DNA of 15,936 bases from an uncultured Lachnospiraceae bacterium (GTDB lineage Bacteria > Bacillota > Clostridia > Lachnospirales > Lachnospiraceae). The notes beneath the pieces are model-generated. The model saw only the letters and a program-made list of their open reading frames with translations, did not search any database and was not told the DNA's origin. Below, one piece after another: positions 6,457 through 13,609 of the stretch. Location: NCBI GenBank assembly GCA_910578825.1, contig CAJTSB010000050.1, forward strand, positions 1 to 15,936, written 5' to 3'. Positions within the stretch are counted from its first letter, which is position 1; each line of letters begins with the position of its first letter. Position numbers and translations under genes: made by a program.

Positions 6457-7770
6457 GTGGGAAGAGAACATGTGATACACCGGGTTTTGCCGGACAGCAT
6501 TGCACAGGAACTGGAAGTAGCACCCGGCGATGTGCTGTTGTCGGTGAACGGTCATGAGATTGAAGATGTTTTTGATTATCACTATTATTGTAACGAGGAA
6601 TATCTGACAGTTGCCATCCGTAAACAAAACGGGGAAGAGTGGGAGCTGGATATTGAGAAAGAATACGAAGATGACCTTGGAATTGAGTTTGAAAACGGTT
6701 TGATGGATGATTACAGATCCTGCCATAACAAGTGCATTTTCTGTTTCATCGACCAGATGCCGGAGGGTATGCGTGATACGCTGTATTTTAAGGATGATGA
6801 TTCCAGACTTTCTTTCCTTCAGGGCAATTATGTAACGCTTACAAATATGAAGGAACATGATTTGGAGAGAATTATTGCGTACAGGCTGGGACCCATCAAT
6901 ATATCGGTACAGACAACCAATCCCGTGCTTCGCTGTAAGATGTTGAATAACCGTTTTGCGGGAGATGCGCTTAAAAAGATAGACAGGCTTTATGAGGCGG
7001 GGATTCCCATGAACGGACAGATAGTGCTCTGTAAAGGGGTCAATGACGGGGAGGAGCTTGCGCGCAGCATTACGGATTTGATGCAGTATATGCCGGTGAT
7101 GGAGAGTGTGTCTGTAGTCCCGGTAGGTCTGAGTCGTTTTCGCGAAGGTCTGTTTCCGTTAGAGGCGTTTACGAAAGAAGACGCCTGCCAGGTTCTTAAG
7201 CTGATTCATGAATTTCAGGAGATTTGTATGCAAAAATGCGGACTGCATTTTATCCATGCCAGCGACGAGTGGTATCTTCTGGCGGAAAAAGAGCTGCCAG
7301 AAGAAGAGAGCTATGACGGCTATATCCAATTGGAAAACGGCGTGGGAATGTTGCGCCTTCTGCGTACAGAGTTTGCGGAGGCAATGGCTGACGCGGCAGC
7401 AAAGCAGACAGAGGAAGGAACTGTCACGATTGCGACAGGACTTTTGGCGGCGCCGACGATACGCGAGTTGGCGGAAATTTTCATGAAATCATTTCCGGAG
7501 AAACGAATTCAGGTGATTCCGATTGTCAATCATTTTTTTGGAGAGCAGATTACAGTTTCCGGTCTGTTGACCGGACAAGATATCATAGAGCAGTTAAAGG
7601 GAAAAGAGTTAGGAAACAGGCTGCTTTTGCCCTGCAATCTGCTGCGCAGCGGTGAGGAAGTATTTTTGGATGATGTGACGCTTGCGCAGGTGGAAAGTGC
7701 TTTACAAGTAAAGATAGATATTGTAAAATCAAGCGGACAGGATTTAGTATCCTGTCTGTTGAGCAGTTAG
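6457..7770 (+). CDS. DUF512 / PDZ-domain radical-SAM-like protein
   Basis: The 437-residue product matches the DUF512 family throughout. An N-terminal PDZ-like domain (about 5-60, VLPDSIAQELEVAPGDVLLSVNG) is followed by a radical-SAM-like core with the cluster motif C89-x3-C93-x2-C96 in SCHNKCIFCFIDQ, the family signature LYFKDDDSRLSFLQGNYVTLTN (113-134), and the DUF512 C-terminal domain (about 290-437). The cysteines should bind a [4Fe-4S] cluster; the reaction of this family is not established. The gene lies directly upstream of der, a neighbourhood common in clostridia, which hints at a link to translation or ribosome assembly. The start is uncertain: GTG 6457 touches its AGGAG, while GTG 6472 has AGGAG 14 bases and GGAAGAG five bases upstream; the product would be five residues shorter. 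The family N terminus fits either. Confidence 0.9.
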   Translation: MGREHVIHRVLPDSIAQELEVAPGDVLLSVNGHEIEDVFDYHYYCNEEYLTVAIRKQNGEEWELDIEKEYEDDLGIEFENGLMDDYRSCHNKCIFCFIDQMPEGMRDTLYFKDDDSRLSFLQGNYVTLTNMKEHDLERIIAYRLGPINISVQTTNPVLRCKMLNNRFAGDALKKIDRLYEAGIPMNGQIVLCKGVNDGEELARSITDLMQYMPVMESVSVVPVGLSRFREGLFPLEAFTKEDACQVLKLIHEFQEICMQKCGLHFIHASDEWYLLAEKELPEEESYDGYIQLENGVGMLRLLRTEFAEAMADAAAKQTEEGTVTIATGLLAAPTIRELAEIFMKSFPEKRIQVIPIVNHFFGEQITVSGLLTGQDIIEQLKGKELGNRLLLPCNLLRSGEEVFLDDVTLAQVESALQVKIDIVKSSGQDLVSCLLSS

Positions 7771-7801
7771 TAAGAGAATCAGGACAGAAATGGAGAATAG
7801 A

Positions 7802-9124
7802 ATGAGTAAACCGGTAGTTGCGATTGTAGGACGCCCCAATGTGGGGAAATCCACGTTGTTTAATGCGTTGGCGGGCGAGCGAATTTCCATTGTGCAGGAT
7901 ACACCCGGCGTGACGAGAGACAGGATTTACGCGGATGTGAATTGGCTGAATATGACGTTTACCCTGATTGATACGGGCGGAATTGAGCCGGAGAGCAAAG
8001 ATATCATCCTCTCTCAGATGAGGGAACAGGCGCAGATTGCGATTGACACGGCAGATGTGATTATTTTTATTACGGATGTGCGGCAGGGGTTGCAGGATGC
8101 GGACGCAAAGGTCGCCGATATGCTGCGGCGTTCGCACAAGCCGGTCGTGCTTGTCGTAAATAAGGTGGACAGTTTCGAAAAATTTATGCCGGATGTGTAT
8201 GAATTTTACAATCTTGGAATTGGAGATCCGGTGCCGATTTCCGCTTCTTCGAAACTTGGCATCGGTGATATGCTGGATGAGGTGACGAAACATTTCCCAC
8301 AGGATTCAGAGGATGAGGGTGAGGATGAAAGGCCTAAGATTGCAGTTGTGGGAAAGCCGAATGCAGGCAAATCCTCTCTGATCAATCATCTTGTGGGCGA
8401 AGAACGCGTGATTGTATCGGAGATTGCAGGCACGACAAGGGACGCCATTGATACGGAGATTGTCTACCAGGACAGAGAGTATGTGTTTATTGATACTGCC
8501 GGACTTCGCCGTAAGAGCAAAATTAAGGAAGAACTGGAGCGGTTCAGCATTATCCGTGCGGTGACGGCTGTAGAGCGTGCAGATGTGGTCGTAGTCGTGA
8601 TTGACGCTACCGAGGGTGTGACGGAACAGGATGCTAAAATAGCCGGCATTGCACATGAGCGTGGCAAAGGTATTATTATTGCAGTAAATAAGTGGGATGC
8701 AGTTGAGAAGGACGATAAGACGATTTATAAGCACACGGACAGGATTCGCGAAATTTTGAGCTTTATGTCTTATGCGGAAATTCTTTTTATTTCTGCAAAG
8801 ACCGGGCAGAGGACGCAGAAACTGTTTGATATGATTGATGTGGTGCTGGAAAATAATTCCATGCGGGTGGCGACTGGCGTATTGAATGAAATTATGTCCG
8901 AGGCAGTGGCGATGCAGCAGCCTCCTTCCGACAAAGGAAAACGGCTGAAACTCTATTATATGACGCAGGTGGCTGTAAAACCGCCCACGTTCGTGATTTT
9001 TGTCAATGATAAACAGTTGATGCATTTTTCCTACACCAGATATTTGGAAAACCGTATCAGGGACGCCTTTGGTTTTCAGGGAACATCATTAAAATTCATT
9101 ATTCGGGAGAGGAAGGGTGAATAA
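7802..9124 (+). CDS. der: Ribosome biogenesis GTPase Der (EngA)
   Basis: Der is an essential cytoplasmic GTPase with two tandem G domains that helps assemble the 50S subunit. G domain 1 has GRPNVGKS (10-17), DTGG (57-60) and NKVD (120-123). G domain 2 has GKPNAGKS (184-191), DTAG (231-234, in DTAGLRRKSK) and NKWD (296-299). The KH-like C-terminal domain follows from about 355, with KLYYMTQVAVKPPTFVIFVN and the terminal SLKFIIRERKG. An acidic linker (QDSEDEGEDE, 167-176) joins the G domains. The 440-residue length is normal. ATG 7802, giving MSKPVVAIVG, is preferred because it matches usual Der N termini and has GGAG six bases upstream; ATG 7790 (four extra residues, AGGA five bases upstream) is possible. 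It lies about 30 bases after the DUF512 gene and three bases before plsY. Confidence 0.97.
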   Translation: MSKPVVAIVGRPNVGKSTLFNALAGERISIVQDTPGVTRDRIYADVNWLNMTFTLIDTGGIEPESKDIILSQMREQAQIAIDTADVIIFITDVRQGLQDADAKVADMLRRSHKPVVLVVNKVDSFEKFMPDVYEFYNLGIGDPVPISASSKLGIGDMLDEVTKHFPQDSEDEGEDERPKIAVVGKPNAGKSSLINHLVGEERVIVSEIAGTTRDAIDTEIVYQDREYVFIDTAGLRRKSKIKEELERFSIIRAVTAVERADVVVVVIDATEGVTEQDAKIAGIAHERGKGIIIAVNKWDAVEKDDKTIYKHTDRIREILSFMSYAEILFISAKTGQRTQKLFDMIDVVLENNSMRVATGVLNEIMSEAVAMQQPPSDKGKRLKLYYMTQVAVKPPTFVIFVNDKQLMHFSYTRYLENRIRDAFGFQGTSLKFIIRERKGE

Positions 9125-9126
9125 GT

Positions 9127-9795
9127 ATGAACATGATTCTGGCACGAGGGATATGCATTGTAGTTGGTTACTGTCTGGGAATGTTTCAGACAGGCTATAT
9201 TTACGGGAAACTGCATAATGTTGATATCCGGCAGCATGGGAGCGGAAATGCGGGTGCGACGAACACCCTGCGGACGCTTGGCCTGAAAGCGGGACTGATT
9301 ACATTTTTGGGGGATTTGTGCAAGGCGATACTGGCCATGCTCCTTGCATGGCTGCTGTTTCGGGGTACATATCCGGGTGGAGTAATGCTCCTGGAAATGT
9401 ATGCAGGATTTGGCGCTGTACTGGGGCATAATTTCCCGGCGTATCTGAAGTTTAAGGGAGGTAAGGGAATTGCATGTACGGCAGGATTTATCCTTGCGTT
9501 TTATCCGCCAATGGCTGTTCTGTGCCTTCTTTTGTTTATCGTAGTGGTTGCAGTTACCCGTTATGTGTCACTGGGCTCTATTCTGGTAATGCTCTGCTTT
9601 TTTGCACAGCTTGTGGTGTTTGGCGAGATGGGATATCTGAAAATTGCGCCGGGGCTTAAGATGGAAGCGTATATGGTAGGCGCATTGTTTGCGGGGATGG
9701 GAATCTGGCGCCATAAGGCGAATATCGGGCGTTTGCTCACCGGAACAGAGAATAAATTTTCTTTTAGTAAATCAGGAAATCTTGAGAAGAAGTGA
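9127..9795 (+). CDS. plsY: Acyl-phosphate:glycerol-3-phosphate acyltransferase PlsY
   Basis: PlsY transfers the acyl group of acyl-phosphate to glycerol-3-phosphate, making lysophosphatidic acid at the inner membrane. The three family motifs are present: HGSGNAGATNTLR (37-49), GHNFPAYLKFKGGKGIA (100-116), and the C-terminal LLTGTENKFSF (about 204-214). Hydrophobic segments between them fit the usual five-helix topology. The 222-residue length is slightly above the family norm because of the polar tail FSKSGNLEKK. AGGAAGGG (9110-9117) lies nine bases before the ATG, inside the end of der; only two bases separate the genes, so translation is likely coupled. A second Met two codons on is an alternative start. 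It pairs functionally with gpsA, which makes its substrate. Confidence 0.97.
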   Translation: MNMILARGICIVVGYCLGMFQTGYIYGKLHNVDIRQHGSGNAGATNTLRTLGLKAGLITFLGDLCKAILAMLLAWLLFRGTYPGGVMLLEMYAGFGAVLGHNFPAYLKFKGGKGIACTAGFILAFYPPMAVLCLLLFIVVVAVTRYVSLGSILVMLCFFAQLVVFGEMGYLKIAPGLKMEAYMVGALFAGMGIWRHKANIGRLLTGTENKFSFSKSGNLEKK

Positions 9796-9806
9796 GGAAA
9801 TAACAG

Positions 9807-10814
9807 ATGGCTAAAGTAAGTGTGCTCGGTGCGGGCAGCTGGGGAACGGCTCTCGCATCCGTGCTGAATCATAATGGGCATGAAGTGACGATCTGGTCTG
9901 TTATGGAAGATGAAATTGAAATGCTGAAAGAGAAACGGGAGCATGTGGTCAAACTGCCTGGTGTAAAACTGGCAGAGGAGATCAGGCTCACAACGGACTT
10001 AAAAGATGCTGTGGAGGGCAGGGATTTGCTGGTTCTTGCAGTTCCATCCGTATTTGTCCGCAGTACGGCGAAGATGATACAGCCGTTTGTAGAGGAGCAT
10101 CAGTTGATTGTCAATGTGGCAAAAGGAATTGAAGAAAAGACGCTGATGACTTTGACAGATATCGTTGCGGAAGAGATTTCACAGGCGAGGGTTGCCGTAT
10201 TATCGGGTCCCAGTCATGCCGAGGAGGTTGGCAGGGGGTTGCCGACGACCTGTGTGGCGGGAGCAGGGACAAGAGAAGCGGCAGAGTTCATCCAGAATAT
10301 TTTTATGAATGATGTATTTCGTGTTTACACCAGCCCGGATATGCTGGGAATCGAGCTGGGGGGCGCTTTGAAAAATGTGATTGCTCTGGCGGCGGGTATG
10401 GCGGACGGCCTTGGTTACGGAGATAACACAAAGGCGGCGCTGATTACCAGGGGAATCACGGAGATTGGACGCCTTGCTTTGGCGATGGGAGCCAAGTATG
10501 AGACCATCAGCGGGCTTACCGGGATTGGAGATTTGATTGTTACCTGTGCTAGCAGACATAGCCGTAACCGCAAGGCGGGGATGCTGATTGGCGAGGGGAA
10601 GACGATGAAAGAGGCCACAGAAGAGGTAAATATGGTGGTGGAAGGTATTTATTCTGCGAAGGCCGCTATGGGATTGTCCGAAAAGTACCAGGTACCGATG
10701 CCGATTATCGAGCAGGTGAATCTTGTTTTATTCTACAATAAACCGTGCAAAGAAGCGGTACAGGAATTGATGCTCCGCGATAAGAAGGCAGAGCATGAGA
10801 AAATGTGGGAGTAA
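9807..10814 (+). CDS. gpsA: NAD(P)H-dependent glycerol-3-phosphate dehydrogenase GpsA
   Basis: GpsA reduces dihydroxyacetone phosphate to sn-glycerol-3-phosphate, the backbone for phospholipids and the substrate of PlsY encoded just upstream. The Rossmann fold starts at once with VSVLGAGSWGTALA (4-17, GxGxxG). Active-site segments follow: NVAKGIE (103-109, K106), SGPSHAEEV (133-141), the catalytic-lysine motif GGALKNVIALAAG (185-197, K189), GLTGIGDLIVTC (236-247, D242) and SRNRKAG (252-258) of the substrate/cofactor site. The length of 335 residues is standard. AGGA (9795-9798) overlaps the plsY stop, eight bases before the ATG. Der-PlsY-GpsA is a conserved Firmicute order. Confidence 0.98.
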   Translation: MAKVSVLGAGSWGTALASVLNHNGHEVTIWSVMEDEIEMLKEKREHVVKLPGVKLAEEIRLTTDLKDAVEGRDLLVLAVPSVFVRSTAKMIQPFVEEHQLIVNVAKGIEEKTLMTLTDIVAEEISQARVAVLSGPSHAEEVGRGLPTTCVAGAGTREAAEFIQNIFMNDVFRVYTSPDMLGIELGGALKNVIALAAGMADGLGYGDNTKAALITRGITEIGRLALAMGAKYETISGLTGIGDLIVTCASRHSRNRKAGMLIGEGKTMKEATEEVNMVVEGIYSAKAAMGLSEKYQVPMPIIEQVNLVLFYNKPCKEAVQELMLRDKKAEHEKMWE

Positions 10815-10823
10815 GGGAAGTTC

Positions 10824-11627
10824 ATGTTGGAAACGGGAATAACGCTGGCGCAGCGTTATGAGATAAGAAAACAGCTTGGCGAGGGAGCAAATTCGCATGT
10901 CTATCTGGTTTATGACAGGATAGATGGAAGAAATCGTGCGTTGAAGGAGATTGAAAAATCATCAGACAGCCGTCTGCATGTATTTGCGCGCAGGGAAGCG
11001 GAGATTGTGCGTGGGCTTAAATATCCTTATTTTCCAGAAATCTTTGCAATACTGGAAATGGAAGAGTCTGATTTCCTTGTGATGGAATATCTTCAGGGTG
11101 AAACTGCGGGCGAGCGTCTGCGCAGGCTGGGACCCCGGTCGGAAGAGGAAGTGCTGCGGTGGGGCAAAGACCTGTGTCTGATGTTGTCGTATCTGCATGA
11201 GAGTGTGCCGCCGATGATATACTGTGACATGAAACCCGATAATATCATGATACAGCCCGAGGGAAATCTCAGGCTGATTGATTTTGGCGCCGTGCAAGTG
11301 TGCGAGGATGCGCAGGAATTTCCGTTTATGCTTGGGACGAGAGGGTATGCGGCCCCGGAGCAATTGGAGCTTTGTGATGTTTTGGATGCGCGCGCTGATA
11401 TTTATGCGTTGGGCGTGACGATGTATCAGCTCCTGACAGGGGTAGATCCCGGTAAAGTAGATGTGAGTGCGATAACTGTACATGCTATGAGGCGCACCAT
11501 GCCCCGGAGACTTGCACGGATTATTCGTAAGTGTACCGAGAAGGAGCGAGAGAGACGCTATTCATCCTGTGAAGAGCTGCGGGAGGAGTTGGACAGGGTA
11601 TTTTCAAATGATGGAAACAGAAAATAG
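10824..11627 (+). CDS. Small Hanks-type Ser/Thr protein kinase, non-RD, kinase domain only
   Basis: The 267-residue protein is almost entirely a eukaryote-like kinase domain. The Gly loop is LGEGANSHVYLVYD (18-31), the ATP-anchoring lysine K41 in ALKEI, the alpha-C glutamate E58 in RREAE, the catalytic loop IYCDMKPDNIM (132-142; D135, K137, N140), the Mg-binding DFG at 153-155, and the APE motif at 177-179 in GTRGYAAPEQ. The usual HRD is YCD, so it lacks the arginine that couples activity to activation-loop phosphorylation (a non-RD kinase). There is no transmembrane segment or PASTA domain, so it is not the PrkC/Stk1 cell-wall sensor. All catalytic residues are present, so activity is likely; targets are unknown. 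It begins nine bases after gpsA (GGGAAG before ATG) and lies upstream of topoisomerase genes. No cognate PP2C phosphatase is in the window. Confidence 0.92.
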   Translation: MLETGITLAQRYEIRKQLGEGANSHVYLVYDRIDGRNRALKEIEKSSDSRLHVFARREAEIVRGLKYPYFPEIFAILEMEESDFLVMEYLQGETAGERLRRLGPRSEEEVLRWGKDLCLMLSYLHESVPPMIYCDMKPDNIMIQPEGNLRLIDFGAVQVCEDAQEFPFMLGTRGYAAPEQLELCDVLDARADIYALGVTMYQLLTGVDPGKVDVSAITVHAMRRTMPRRLARIIRKCTEKERERRYSSCEELREELDRVFSNDGNRK

Positions 11628-11673
11628 AAATAAGAAATAAGGGGAAAGAAGGTTTAAGGAAAGGGAGACAACA

Positions 11674-13596
11674 ATGGCAGAGAAACAGGAATACGGCGCC
11701 GGGAATATCACGGTGCTGGAAGGTCTGGAAGCCGTAAGGAAAAGACCGGGCATGTATATTGGAAGCGTGTCCCGCAAAGGTTTAAACCATTTAATTTATG
11801 AGATCGTAGACAATTCCGTAGATGAACATCTGGCGGGATTTTGTGATACAATAAAGGTAACATTGGAGAAGGATGGTTCCTGTACCGTGGAAGATAACGG
11901 GCGTGGAATCCCGGTGGGAATGCATGAGAAAGGCGTATCCGCTGCACGCCTTGTATTCAGCACCCTCCATGCAGGAGGGAAGTTTGACAATGACGCTTAT
12001 AAGACCAGCGGCGGGCTTCATGGCGTGGGATCGTCGGTTGTCAACGCGTTGTCTGTATATCTTGATTTGGAAGTATATATAGGCGGCGAAATACATCATG
12101 ACAGGTATGAACGCGGAAAGCCTGTCGTTGAATTAGAGAAGGGGTTGCTTCCGGTCGTCGGAAAGACGCGCAAAAAGGGGACGAAAATTAATTTCCTGCC
12201 AGATCCGGAAATTTTTGAAAAGACGCATTTTAAGGAGGAGGACGTTAAGAGCCGTCTTCATGAAACGGCATATTTAAATCCCCATCTTACGATTGTCTAT
12301 GAGGATAAGCGCAGGGAGATTACGGAACACGTGGAATTCCACGAAGAGGAGGGAATTCGTGGATTTGTCAGGGATTTGAACCGGAAGGTCGAGGCGGTTC
12401 ATGACGTTGTATATTTCAGTGGAGAGAGCGAAGGCATTACGGTAGAAGTGGCGTTTCAGTATATCAATGAATTCCGTGAAAATGTGCTGGGATTCTGCAA
12501 TAATATTTACAATGCGGAAGGTGGGACGCATCTGACCGGATTTAAGGCGGTATTTACAACGGTTATTAACAGCTATGCCAGAGAACTTGGCATTCTCAAA
12601 GAAAAAGATTCTAATTTTACCGGGGCAGATGTGCGCAACGGACTGACAGCGGTTGTCTCGGTGAAACATCCGGCTCCGCGATTTGAGGGGCAGACGAAGA
12701 CGAAACTGGACAACCAGGACGCGGCGCGCGTGACCAGCAAGGTTACCGGGGAAGAGATTCAATTATATTTTGACAGGAATCTGGAAACGCTCAAAAAGGT
12801 GATTTCCTGTGCGGAGAAGGCGGCAAAAATCCGCAGGACGGAGGAGAAGGCAAAGACAAACCTTCTGACGAAACAGAAATTTTCTTTTGATTCCAATGGA
12901 AAACTTGCCAATTGCGAGAGCAGGGATGCTTCCATCTGTGAAATTTTTATTGTAGAGGGAGATTCCGCCGGAGGCTCTGCGAAGACGGCGCGAGACCGGA
13001 ATTACCAGGCCATTCTTCCTATCCGCGGTAAGATTTTAAACGTTGAAAAGGCAAGCATTGACAAAGTGCTTGCAAACGCGGAGATTAAGACGATGATTAA
13101 CGCGTTTGGCTGTGGATTTTCCGAAGGATATGGCAATGATTTTGATATTACAAAACTGCGCTATGACAAGATTATCGTCATGGCGGATGCGGATGTGGAC
13201 GGCGCGCATATTTCCACGTTGCTTTTGACACTGTTTTATCGTTTTATGCCGGAGCTTATTTTTGAGGGGCATGTCTACATTGCCATGCCGCCGCTGTATA
13301 AGGCGATGCCCAGCAGGGGGGAAGAGGAATACCTGTACGACGATGTTGCGCTGGAGAAATACCGCAAACGCCATAAAGGGTCTTTCACATTACAGCGGTA
13401 CAAGGGTCTGGGTGAAATGGACGCAGAACAGTTATGGGAGACGACGCTCAATCCAAAGACGCGTATGCTTAAAAAGGTAGAGATTGAGGATGCGAGGATG
13501 GCGTCTGACGTGACAGAAATGCTGATGGGCACGGAGGTCCTGCCCAGAAGGGAATTTATTCATGAGCATGCGCATGACGCAGAGTTGGATATTTAG
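11674..13596 (+). CDS. Type IIA topoisomerase subunit B (ParE/GyrB), probably topoisomerase IV-like
   Basis: This is the 640-residue ATPase subunit of a type II topoisomerase. The GHKL ATPase domain has E43 and N47 in YEIVDNSVDE, D74 in VEDNGRGIPV, and GGLHGVGSSVVNAL (113-126). The transducer domain has the ATP-contact loop FEGQTKTKLDN. The TOPRIM domain has E428 in EGDSAGGSAK, with D505 and D507 in MADADVDGAH as metal ligands, then PLYK and the C-terminal YKGLGEMDAEQLWETT. GGGAG lies six bases before the ATG. The sequence alone does not cleanly separate GyrB from ParE: ILPIRGKILNVEKA is gyrase-like. Its partner gene, 13 bases downstream, lacks a GyrA box, and the locus has no dnaA, dnaN or recF, the usual neighbours of gyrB in clostridia. 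That favours topoisomerase IV. The family call is certain; the ParE versus GyrB call is tentative. Confidence 0.93.
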   Translation: MAEKQEYGAGNITVLEGLEAVRKRPGMYIGSVSRKGLNHLIYEIVDNSVDEHLAGFCDTIKVTLEKDGSCTVEDNGRGIPVGMHEKGVSAARLVFSTLHAGGKFDNDAYKTSGGLHGVGSSVVNALSVYLDLEVYIGGEIHHDRYERGKPVVELEKGLLPVVGKTRKKGTKINFLPDPEIFEKTHFKEEDVKSRLHETAYLNPHLTIVYEDKRREITEHVEFHEEEGIRGFVRDLNRKVEAVHDVVYFSGESEGITVEVAFQYINEFRENVLGFCNNIYNAEGGTHLTGFKAVFTTVINSYARELGILKEKDSNFTGADVRNGLTAVVSVKHPAPRFEGQTKTKLDNQDAARVTSKVTGEEIQLYFDRNLETLKKVISCAEKAAKIRRTEEKAKTNLLTKQKFSFDSNGKLANCESRDASICEIFIVEGDSAGGSAKTARDRNYQAILPIRGKILNVEKASIDKVLANAEIKTMINAFGCGFSEGYGNDFDITKLRYDKIIVMADADVDGAHISTLLLTLFYRFMPELIFEGHVYIAMPPLYKAMPSRGEEEYLYDDVALEKYRKRHKGSFTLQRYKGLGEMDAEQLWETTLNPKTRMLKKVEIEDARMASDVTEMLMGTEVLPRREFIHEHAHDAELDI

Positions 13597-13609
13597 AAAG
13601 GAATAAATC

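Noticed and set aside
11589..11617. TTGGAC before the topoisomerase B gene as a -35 element
   Set aside because: The base set 17 bp downstream (TGGAAA) is not a usable -10.
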